Source of the DNA: Bacteroidales bacterium
GTDB lineage: Bacteria > Bacteroidota > Bacteroidia > Bacteroidales > F082
NCBI GenBank assembly: GCA_017466405.1
Contig: JAFTUF010000061.1
Location: forward strand, 1-37,475
Direction of reading: 5' to 3'
DNA length: 37,475 nucleotides
The notes beneath the pieces are model-generated. The model was given only the letters and a program-made list of their open reading frames with translations, was not told the DNA's origin and did no database searches. The first letter of the stretch is position 1. Each line of letters opens with the position of its first letter. The translations under genes and the position numbers were made by a program. This document shows positions 31,037 to 37,475 of the stretch, in pieces.

Positions 31037-31130
31037 AGAATTAAAAATTATTTTCTTAGAAAAATAATCACGCTTTAAAAAGTTTTTGCTAACTTGCGCC
31101 TTAGTTTTAGTTTATTTAATTTTTATCGAT

Positions 31131-31928
31131 ATGAAAACTAATATCTTAAAAAACAACAAAGTATATCTCACACTGATGATTCTGTTTCTCGCGAAGCTCG
31201 TCAACGCTCAAACTATAATGCAACCTACGACAGTCACCGACAAAGCTTTGTTGAAAGACATGATACAACAACATCTTGTTTATCCGCAAGCTGCCTTAGA
31301 CAAAGGTCTTAAAGGAAAAGTCACGGTTACATTCACCGTCGATAAAAACGGCAATGCTTTCGGTCATAAGGCTGAGAACGCTTTTGATGAAGAATGCGCT
31401 ACCCAAGCCATTCATCTCGTGAAGCTCATCCAATGGAAACCTGCCACAAGAGACCACCTCCCTATTGAATATCAACACGAATATACTATAAACTTCTCCC
31501 CTAAGACTTATCTCAAAAATATGGAGAAATACAAATCCATACCACAGCAGGAAGAAACTATCGACACCTCTTATATTATATATGAGTCGAAACAATTAGA
31601 AAGAGCGCCGAAACCATATTTCAACAACCAAAACATCACTATCGGCGCGTATCTTCGTTCCGAGCTAAAATATCCCGACCACGCAAAAGAATTCGAGATT
31701 TCAGGAACTGTGAAACTCAGCTTTATCATTGAGACCGACGGCAAGGCTTCTAATATCGTAATCGAGAACAGCGTCGGCGGTGGATGCGACAACGAAGCCA
31801 TACGTCTGATACAGAATCTCAACTGGATTCCCGGCGTAAAAGACGGTCAGCTCGTGAGAACTCATACAACACAAGACATCACTTTCCAATTCGGAGAGAG
31901 AAACTATCACGATGGAAATCAATATTAA
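31131..31928 (+). CDS. TonB C-terminal-domain protein with two TonB-like domains
   Basis: This 265-residue protein has an N-terminal signal peptide or membrane anchor (about 10-27, ending VNAQ) and two copies of the TonB C-terminal fold. The first is at about 45-125 (YPQAALDKGLKGKVTVTFTV, then IQWKPA), the second at about 175-258 (YPDHAKEFEISGTVKLSFII, then LNWIPG). Two domains without the usual proline-rich spacer suggest a periplasmic scaffold rather than a classic energy transducer. ATG 31131 was chosen because it gives a proper signal sequence. The next gene follows after 23 bp. Confidence 0.85.
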   Translation: MKTNILKNNKVYLTLMILFLAKLVNAQTIMQPTTVTDKALLKDMIQQHLVYPQAALDKGLKGKVTVTFTVDKNGNAFGHKAENAFDEECATQAIHLVKLIQWKPATRDHLPIEYQHEYTINFSPKTYLKNMEKYKSIPQQEETIDTSYIIYESKQLERAPKPYFNNQNITIGAYLRSELKYPDHAKEFEISGTVKLSFIIETDGKASNIVIENSVGGGCDNEAIRLIQNLNWIPGVKDGQLVRTHTTQDITFQFGERNYHDGNQY

Positions 31929-31951
31929 TCAACAATTAAAATTATATCTTT

Positions 31952-32893
31952 ATGAAAAAGTTTTTACTTACATTCGCAGTGATGCTCTTTGCATCGCAGA
32001 TGATTTTCGCACAAGAAGAAGCAGAACAAAAAAATTGGACTCACGGCGGTTTCGTCGGTCTTAACGTCTCACAAAGCCACTTCTCAAACTGGACATCTGG
32101 TGGTCAAGATAACATCAACGGTTTGAGCACTTTCAAGTACAACATCAACTTCGCCAAAGGAAAATCAAAATGGGACAACACCTTGGATTTAGCATTGGGT
32201 TACAGCTATTTCGATTTCGATGAAAAACCATTAAAGACAGACGACCGTATTAATTTAAGTTCTTTGTATGGTTACGACGTTGTCAAGGACGAATTGTTCG
32301 TCACTGCTAACCTCAACTTCCAGACACAGTTTGCAGACGGTTTCGATTATAAGACCGATAGTACAAATAAAATTTCCACCTTCCTCGCTCCTGCTTATTT
32401 GACAGTAGGTCTCGGTGCTCAGTACACACCTTCAAAATGGTTCTCATTAAACCTCGCCCCTGCTTCAGGACGTTTGACAATCGTCAACGACCAAGAATTA
32501 GCCGACGCTGGCGCATTCGGTGTTAAAGGTGCTTTGATAGATCCTGAAACAGGCGAGATTTTAGAACACGGAAGCAAATTCCGTATGGAACTCGGTGCTC
32601 AGTTGATTGCTAACGTCAACTACGAAATCTTCAAGAACGTAGTCTTCACATCTAAACTCATCGTTTTCTACGACTACATGCAAAACAGAGACGCTAATGC
32701 TCTTGGAAAAGACTACGGTTGCCGTCTCGACTTCGACTGGGACAACGCTCTTGTTATGAAAGTCAACAACTGGTTGAACTGCAACATCACAGCACGTCTC
32801 GTTTATGACGAAGACATCAAACCTATCGAAGGAGAATCATTCTTACAATTCAAAGAAGTTTTAAGCGTAGGTATCTCATATAGAATTCCTTGA
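31952..32893 (+). CDS. DUF3078 domain-containing outer membrane-type protein
   Basis: This 313-residue protein has a clear signal peptide (residues 1-20, ending IFAQ) and alternating beta-strand sequence to the end (VGISYRIP), consistent with an outer membrane beta-barrel. The SHFSNWTSGGQDNINGLSTF motif near 45-64 is characteristic of DUF3078, a Bacteroidota family without defined function. The stop codon is 2 bp before the ATG of the YfcE-like gene, so the genes are probably coupled. Confidence 0.9.
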   Translation: MKKFLLTFAVMLFASQMIFAQEEAEQKNWTHGGFVGLNVSQSHFSNWTSGGQDNINGLSTFKYNINFAKGKSKWDNTLDLALGYSYFDFDEKPLKTDDRINLSSLYGYDVVKDELFVTANLNFQTQFADGFDYKTDSTNKISTFLAPAYLTVGLGAQYTPSKWFSLNLAPASGRLTIVNDQELADAGAFGVKGALIDPETGEILEHGSKFRMELGAQLIANVNYEIFKNVVFTSKLIVFYDYMQNRDANALGKDYGCRLDFDWDNALVMKVNNWLNCNITARLVYDEDIKPIEGESFLQFKEVLSVGISYRIP

Positions 32894-32895
32894 TT

Positions 32896-33426
32896 ATGGT
32901 GAAGATAGGCTTGTTATCCGACACCCACGGCTGGGTTAATCCTGCAATCTACGATTTCTTCAAAGACTGCGACGAGATTTGGCATGCCGGTGATATTGGC
33001 AGCACAGATGTCGCTATTGAATTAGAAGCGTTTATCAACGGACAACAGACTTCGTCCACTTCTTTTACAAACAGATTCAGAGCCGTTTATGGTAATATCG
33101 ACGATTGGGATATAAGAGCCGACTATCCTCAGTTTCAGATTTTCACCGTCGAGGATATGAAAGTCGTGATGACGCACATCGGAGGTTATCCCAACGCTTA
33201 CGCCCAAGGTATCAAGCAGTTGCTTTTAGAAGAGAAGCCCGACATCTTCATCAGCGGCCACTCTCATATATTAAAGGTGATGCGCGACCCGAAGTTAAAC
33301 CTGCTGCATCTCAACCCGGGAGCCGCCGGACTGAAGGGATTCCATAAGAAAGTGACGATGCTGAGGTTTACGATAGAAGGCAAGGAAGCCAAAGAGTTGG
33401 AGATATACGAAGCCGACAGATACTAA
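32896..33426 (+). CDS. YfcE-type metallophosphoesterase
   Basis: This 176-residue enzyme has the calcineurin-like motifs in order: GLLSDTHG (5-12), IWHAGDIGS near 30-38, AVYGNIDDWD near 62-71, MTHIGGYP near 90-97, and FISGHSH near 114-120, all metal ligands present. YfcE-type members are small phosphodiesterases. ATG 32896 was taken rather than an upstream TTG. A bidirectional terminator follows the stop. Confidence 0.93.
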   Translation: MVKIGLLSDTHGWVNPAIYDFFKDCDEIWHAGDIGSTDVAIELEAFINGQQTSSTSFTNRFRAVYGNIDDWDIRADYPQFQIFTVEDMKVVMTHIGGYPNAYAQGIKQLLLEEKPDIFISGHSHILKVMRDPKLNLLHLNPGAAGLKGFHKKVTMLRFTIEGKEAKELEIYEADRY

Positions 33427-33461
33427 AAAAACGCTGCGATTGATTAGTCGCAGCGTTTTTT
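33425..33461. terminator. Bidirectional terminator between convergent genes
   Basis: AACGCTGCGA/TCGCAGCGTT stem with A-run and T-run flanks, between the YfcE-like and DUF4293 genes. Confidence 0.9.
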
Positions 33462-33476
33462 CTTTTAAATCATCTT

Positions 33477-33947
33477 TTAACGCAAACGGTCGATAGATTT
33501 AATCAGCTCAATATCTTTCTTGATCCATCTCATTGCCAAAATCGACAACACCATATTAATAAGAGGTACGTATGTTCCAAACAAATAACTTACACTCTCA
33601 GCAGCGATGGTCTTCTGTACGTTAGAAGCATAAAACAAGAAAATCAATCCGCACAAGATAGCGTTGAGGAAAACATTCAATGACGAAAGCTTATATTGAA
33701 GCTCGCGCTTTTTGTACAAGAAGATAATCACCATCGGAAGAACGACAAGTATAATCGTCATCAAAAGCAACGGCAAAGCGTAAACACCTGAGAAATACTG
33801 CTGTGCGTCAACTTGATTTTCCACACCATAAATAGTCAGTTTCATTAAACCCTCGCCGTAAGCAAACGAAGCGATAGGACTGAAGAACAAAATTCCGGCG
33901 AAAATAGCAGCCAGAAAAAGGAACACTGTTTGAATTCTTTGTATCAT
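33477..33947 (-). CDS. DUF4293 family membrane protein
   Basis: This 156-residue protein has four hydrophobic segments (about 7-27, 52-74, 88-106, 120-140) and begins MIQRIQTVFLFLAAIFAG, the typical start of the Bacteroidota DUF4293 family. It ends with a charged IKKDIELIKSIDRLR tail. In this phylum the family is usually found next to rho, as here. Function unknown. TATATTTG -7 box on the minus strand at 33970-33977. Confidence 0.9.
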   Translation of the reverse strand: MIQRIQTVFLFLAAIFAGILFFSPIASFAYGEGLMKLTIYGVENQVDAQQYFSGVYALPLLLMTIILVVLPMVIIFLYKKRELQYKLSSLNVFLNAILCGLIFLFYASNVQKTIAAESVSYLFGTYVPLINMVLSILAMRWIKKDIELIKSIDRLR

Positions 33948-33969
33948 ATTAAAACATTTATTTTTTTTG

Positions 33970-33977
33970 CAAATATA
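33970..33977 (-). promoter_or_regulatory. -7 box TATATTTG for the DUF4293 gene
   Basis: TAnnTTTG match on the minus strand, 22 bp before the ATG, divergent from the rho promoter. Confidence 0.5.
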
Positions 33978-34024
33978 GTGATAAGATTTGTTGAAAAAAT
34001 ATTTTTTTTAAAATTAAAAAAGAC

Positions 34025-34054
34025 TTGTTTTTTTAATAAAATGTAGTATCTTTG
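34025..34054 (+). promoter_or_regulatory. rho promoter: TTG-N19-TATCTTTG
   Basis: The -33 TTG (34025-34027) and -7 TATCTTTG (34047-34054) show exact consensus spacing. The leader is about 110 nt and contains a GACGG/CCGTC hairpin near 34101-34112; a long leader allows autoregulation. Confidence 0.8.
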
Positions 34055-34170
34055 CACATCATTTGAACAAACGACATCAGTTCGTTGTTCCAATAAAAAG
34101 AGACGGTTCCGTCGCTTTAAATTCAAAAATAAGTTCCTTAATCACAATTTTAATTCAAAAGGAAAATTCT

Positions 34171-35946
34171 ATGTACGACATCTACGAACTAAACGAAAAA
34201 TCGTTAGTTGAACTTAAGGAGATAGCTCTTCAGTTAGGCATTGAAAACGTCAATCAACCTAAGGAAGACCTTGTATATTCAATCATTGACCAACAGGCAG
34301 TTCACCCTGACATCATAAAAGACGACAGCGTCAAGGAAGATGTTAAAGCAACAGAAAGCATTCTGCAAGCCGATAAGCCTAAGAAAAGAGGACGTAAGGT
34401 AGCCACTTCGAGACCTGACAAGGTGAAAGAGATTGAAAGCGCAAAAGCTGCTGAAAACGCTGCTTCTGAACAAAAGAACGAAGGTCAAGACGCTAACTCC
34501 GACCCTACTGCCACCGACACTAAACCAAAACGTGAGAAACGCCCAAGAATAGGAAAAAGAACCGACGTCGTGAAGACAACCATCAACAACGACGAAGAGG
34601 AAAACAAAGTCCAGCACGTTTCTTTTACCAAGAAGAAAAAAACTGAAACCGAAGAAGTTAAGACTGAAGAAGTCGTCACTGAAGAAACAACAGAAGTCAT
34701 CACCGAAGAGATTGCTATAGCAGAGACAACAGAAGCTATCGTCGAAGAAAAGCAAGTTGTTTACGAGACAGTTGAGAAAAAGACTGAAGAAGTAAAACAC
34801 ACTCGTAAAGAAGATCTCATCTCTGAATTCGACGCTGTAGTCAACGCAGAAGGCGTCTTGGAAATAATGACCGACGGTTACGGTTTCTTACGTTCCTCCG
34901 ATTACAACTACCTCAACTCACCTGACGATATTTACGTTTCACAATCACAGATAAAATTGTTCGGCCTTAAGACAGGCGACAGCATACAAGGTATCATCAG
35001 ACCTCCTAAGTCTGGCGAGAAATATTTCCCTCTCATCAAGGTTAACAAAATCAACGGCTTGACACCAGAACAAGTGAGAGACCGTATCCCATTCGACTTC
35101 CTCACACCATTGTTCCCGACAGAGAAATTCAACCTCACAGGACACAAAGGATGTACAGTATCAACAAGAATTATGGACCTCTTCGCCCCTATCGGCAAAG
35201 GTCAGCGTGGTCTCATCGTGGCTCAGCCTAAGACAGGTAAGACCGTCTTGTTGAAAGAAGTCGCCAATGCGATAGCAGCGAACCACCCAGAGGTTTACCT
35301 TATTATATTGTTAATAGACGAACGTCCTGAAGAAGTCACCGATATGGCACGCAGCGTTAATGCAGAAGTCATCTCTTCAACATTCGACGAGCCAGCAGAG
35401 AAACACGTCAAGATAGCCAACATCGTTTTGGAAAAAGCAAAACGCCTGACAGAATGCGGTCACGACGTCGTCATATTACTCGACTCCATCACACGTCTCG
35501 CACGTGCTTTCAACACAGTATCACCAGCATCAGGCAAGGTTTTGTCGGGTGGTGTTGAAGCCAATGCACTCCAGAAGCCAAAACGTTTCTTCGGTGCAGC
35601 ACGTAACATCGAAAACGGCGGATCGCTCACCATTCTCGCAACAGCCTTGATAGACACTGGTTCTAAGATGGATGAAGTCATCTTTGAAGAGTTCAAGGGA
35701 ACAGGTAACATGGAGTTACAGTTAGACCGACGTCTCTCCAACAAGCGCATCTACCCTGCCATCGACATCGTTGCTTCAGGCACACGCCGCGACGACTTGT
35801 TAGTCGATGAACGCACTCTTGCAAGAGTATGGGCATTGCGTAATCACTTCGCCGACATGACACCGGTAGAAGCCATGGAATTCCTCAAAGACAGAATCTC
35901 CAAGACATATTCCAACGACGAGTTCCTCGCGACGATAGACAGATAG
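34171..35946 (+). CDS. rho: Transcription termination factor Rho with long disordered insert
   Basis: This 591-residue hexameric RNA helicase ends transcription at rut sites. The N-terminus (1-48) is a Rho_N helical domain. Residues about 49-245 are a Lys/Glu/Thr-rich low-complexity region (many TEE, VTEE and KK repeats). The RNA-binding cold-shock domain follows ([15 protein letters not shown], about 228-245, to about 320). The ATPase core has the P-loop [12 protein letters not shown], the ERPEEVTDM segment and the R/Q-loop region [14 protein letters not shown]. coli Rho is about 419 residues, so the insert is large; a similar disordered region is known in Bacteroides Rho. ATG 34171 matches family starts. 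Confidence 0.97.
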   Translation: MYDIYELNEKSLVELKEIALQLGIENVNQPKEDLVYSIIDQQAVHPDIIKDDSVKEDVKATESILQADKPKKRGRKVATSRPDKVKEIESAKAAENAASEQKNEGQDANSDPTATDTKPKREKRPRIGKRTDVVKTTINNDEEENKVQHVSFTKKKKTETEEVKTEEVVTEETTEVITEEIAIAETTEAIVEEKQVVYETVEKKTEEVKHTRKEDLISEFDAVVNAEGVLEIMTDGYGFLRSSDYNYLNSPDDIYVSQSQIKLFGLKTGDSIQGIIRPPKSGEKYFPLIKVNKINGLTPEQVRDRIPFDFLTPLFPTEKFNLTGHKGCTVSTRIMDLFAPIGKGQRGLIVAQPKTGKTVLLKEVANAIAANHPEVYLIILLIDERPEEVTDMARSVNAEVISSTFDEPAEKHVKIANIVLEKAKRLTECGHDVVILLDSITRLARAFNTVSPASGKVLSGGVEANALQKPKRFFGAARNIENGGSLTILATALIDTGSKMDEVIFEEFKGTGNMELQLDRRLSNKRIYPAIDIVASGTRRDDLLVDERTLARVWALRNHFADMTPVEAMEFLKDRISKTYSNDEFLATIDR

Positions 35947-35960
35947 TAGGGACGTAATTT

Positions 35961-36016
35961 AAGTTGCTGAGATACTAAGTTACTGAGTTACTAAGTTGCT
36001 GAGTTACTAAGTTACT
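35961..36016. repeat. Seven-unit 8-bp-period array after rho
   Basis: Units AAGTTGCT, GAGATACT, AAGTTACT and variants, starting 15 bp after the rho stop. Confidence 0.85.
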
Positions 36017-36025
36017 ATGTAAGGG

Positions 36026-36067
36026 CGCGTCAGTTACACAGGTTTGATTTATTGTGTAGCTGACGCG
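36026..36067 (+). terminator. Hairpin after rho (possible terminator)
   Basis: CGCGTCAG/CTGACGCG with an extended TTACACA/TGTGTAG pairing. The short T-run makes intrinsic termination uncertain. Confidence 0.55.
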
Positions 36068-36187
36068 TTTGAGTTATTATTATATTCGTGTTTTATTAGT
36101 GATTATTAGCGGTCAGTTCATCCGTGTTATTGTGGGAGATTTTTTTTGTGTACATAATTTTAGAAAACACAAATAGCCACAAAAAAA

Positions 36188-36220
36188 ATCAGTCGGCGGA
36201 CATGACATCCTCCGACTGAT
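36188..36220 (-). terminator. Terminator of the minus-strand FabK/NMO-like gene
   Basis: ATCAGTCGG/CCGACTGAT stem followed on the minus strand by eight Ts. It lies about 110 nt beyond the stop codon, leaving a structured 3' untranslated stretch (36221-36328). Confidence 0.85.
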
Positions 36221-36328
36221 AAAATGAAGTCTTCACGGTATCAGCCAATTACCTTCTCGCCGACATACACCGAGTCGGAGACCAAAGAAGCGTTTTCCGA
36301 CAGAAAGTCTAAAGACTAGAAAATTATC

Positions 36329-37285
36329 TCAAAACAACGACTTCACGTTATCTTCTATGGCTTGCTCTAATTCCGAAATCATATTATCGACAATCTCTTT
36401 TGCCGTTGGGATGTCTCTTATGATAGCAGCGACCTGACCTATTTCAAGTTCTCCGTTTTCGACATCTCCTAAGAAGATGCCTTGATGAGCCTTGCCGCGT
36501 CCTAAGATTTCCTGTAGCTCTTCCTTCGTCGCACCCGATTGCTCAGCTGCATCAACTTGTTCAAAGAATTTGTTCTTTATCAATCTTGTCGGACTTATCT
36601 TCTTGAGAGAAAGCATGGTATCACCTTCGTTCAAGGTGGTACATAAAGTCTTAAACTCAGGACTTGCGCTACTTTCAACACTGACAGCGAAACGACTTCC
36701 GACTTGAACGCCTTCTGCACCTAAGGCAAAACTTGCCAACATGGCAGCACCTGTTGCAATACCTCCAGCAGCGATGAGCGGAATATCCAACACTTTCTTC
36801 ACAGCAGGTATCAGCACCATAGTGGTAGTTTCTTCACGACCGTTATGGCCTCCTGCCTCAAAGCCTTCTGCCACAACAGCATCGACACCTGCCTGCTGAG
36901 CCTTAAGTGCGAACTTAGAACTCGACACCACATGCGCCACCTTGATTCCATGACTGTGCAATGTCTCGGTCCACAACTGAGGATTTCCTGCCGAGGTAAA
37001 AACAATAGGCACCTTCTCCTCTATTATAACCTCCATCAAGTCTTTAGAATATGGCGACATCAATGGAACATTCACTCCGAAAGGCTCCTTTGTCAGTTCT
37101 CTGCATTTTGCAATATGCTCTCTCAACATATCAGGTTTGAGCGAGCCGGCACCTATGAGACCAAGACCTCCTGCATTACTAACAGCAGCTGCTAACTTAG
37201 CACCGCTACACCATACCATTCCTCCCGAAATTATCGGATATTTTATACCAAACAAACGGGTAACTCTGTTATCTATATTCTTCAT
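36329..37285 (-). CDS. Nitronate monooxygenase / FabK-like enoyl-ACP reductase family protein
   Basis: This 318-residue FMN TIM-barrel protein begins with the family segment LFGIKYPIISGGM (12-24) and has AGGLGLIGAGSL, GVNVPLM, the central AEGFEAGGHNGRE (about 139-151) and the FMN phosphate site IPLIAAGGIATGAAM then GAEGVQVGSRF. FabK (fatty acid elongation) and nitronate monooxygenases share these motifs, and the sequence alone does not separate them. Length is normal for both. It stands alone on its strand with its own terminator. Confidence 0.88.
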   Translation of the reverse strand: MKNIDNRVTRLFGIKYPIISGGMVWCSGAKLAAAVSNAGGLGLIGAGSLKPDMLREHIAKCRELTKEPFGVNVPLMSPYSKDLMEVIIEEKVPIVFTSAGNPQLWTETLHSHGIKVAHVVSSSKFALKAQQAGVDAVVAEGFEAGGHNGREETTTMVLIPAVKKVLDIPLIAAGGIATGAAMLASFALGAEGVQVGSRFAVSVESSASPEFKTLCTTLNEGDTMLSLKKISPTRLIKNKFFEQVDAAEQSGATKEELQEILGRGKAHQGIFLGDVENGELEIGQVAAIIRDIPTAKEIVDNMISELEQAIEDNVKSLF

Positions 37286-37354
37286 ATTATTACAAACAAA
37301 TTAAAAACAAAAATTATTTATCATAATCAATTTAAGGGGATTTCTATAAATTGC

Positions 37355-37475
37355 TTTGCGAGTGATTTATGAATTTATCTTTGAGAAGATTTTTGTTTTT
37401 CTTGAAAGAGCATAGCGAGCTATGTGATTGAAAGAAAGGCAAAAAGATTCCAAAGAGAAACATAAAGCACGCAAA
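37355..37475. repeat. Long imperfect inverted repeat at window end
   Basis: TTTGCG at 37355 mirrors CGCAAA at 37470-37475, centred on the perfect palindrome CATAGC-GA-GCTATG (37411-37424). Arms of about 50 bp pair imperfectly along most of their length. It may be a small non-autonomous mobile repeat; it may continue beyond the window. Confidence 0.65.

Noticed and set aside
31086-31130. Upstream extension of the TonB-domain protein
   Set aside because: It would place hydrophobic residues before the normal signal peptide and overlap a TAACTTGC promoter-like box; ATG 31131 is better.
34279-34800. 173-codon minus-strand ORF opposite rho
   Set aside because: Phe/Leu/Ser-rich translation opposite the Glu/Lys-rich low-complexity part of rho; a mirror artefact.
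36221-36328. Riboswitch in the stretch between the FabK/NMO-like gene and its terminator
   Set aside because: It lies downstream of the gene, and no known riboswitch core was recognised; treated as a structured 3' untranslated region.

Overview
The window reads as a chromosomal segment of an AT-rich member of the Bacteroidota, most likely an uncultured Bacteroidales. The evidence is a TAnnTTTG promoter -7 box in front of many genes (a TTG/N19/TATCTTTG form before rho), a subtilase with a C-terminal type IX secretion sorting domain, DUF3078, DUF4293 and DUF6266 proteins, and a Rho factor with a very long acidic disordered insert.

Layout. Positions 1-800 hold a small HTH gene preceded by a structured RNA. 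Positions 858-5628 are an efflux operon: TolC-like channel, HlyD-like adaptor and two ABC-2 permeases, with no ATPase. Positions 5629-7510 are a repeat field around an IS200/REP-associated transposase. Positions 7509-9022 hold a DUF6266 gene and an HTH_17 gene. Positions 9023-23804 are a defence-type island. It contains an RloA/RloB (AbiL-like, PARIS-related) pair flanked by a 136-bp direct repeat; an AbiGi-like gene followed by a protein with about eight zinc ribbons and an embedded PD-(D/E)XK nuclease; a HEPN gene; the C-terminal part of an Eco57I-type methylase/restriction enzyme; a DUF2971 gene; a PLD nuclease with zinc ribbons next to a second zinc-ribbon protein; the N-terminal PLD part of a helicase; and a YhcG nuclease. 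From 23923 to the end the content is mostly housekeeping: DUF1295, nitroreductase, glycosyltransferase, two tRNA-Leu, subtilase, trmD-rplS, rlmB, a TonB-domain protein, DUF3078, YfcE-like phosphatase, DUF4293, rho, and a FabK/nitronate monooxygenase-like gene.

Most notable non-coding signal. Two intergenic sequences about 21.7 kb apart (527-700 and 22288-22463, both minus strand) fold into the same architecture: a 5' hairpin, a conserved TTGTTC linker, two long-range helices whose bases differ between copies but still pair, an inner extension, and a pseudoknot whose 3' strand runs into a T-run. From the first long-range helix to the end of the T-run both copies are exactly 152 nt. I regard this as a candidate structured RNA family that I cannot name.

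How the island may have formed. The GC-rich PLD fragment (21496-22230) and the GC-rich first half of the methylase (about 16820-17913) look like the outer ends of one older minus-strand helicase-methylase system. Its middle has been replaced by AT-rich plus-strand genes, and the methylase specificity half has also been exchanged at the NPPY motif. Simple 8-bp-period arrays at five places, REP-like palindromes and long inverted repeats show that repeat traffic shaped the intergenic DNA.
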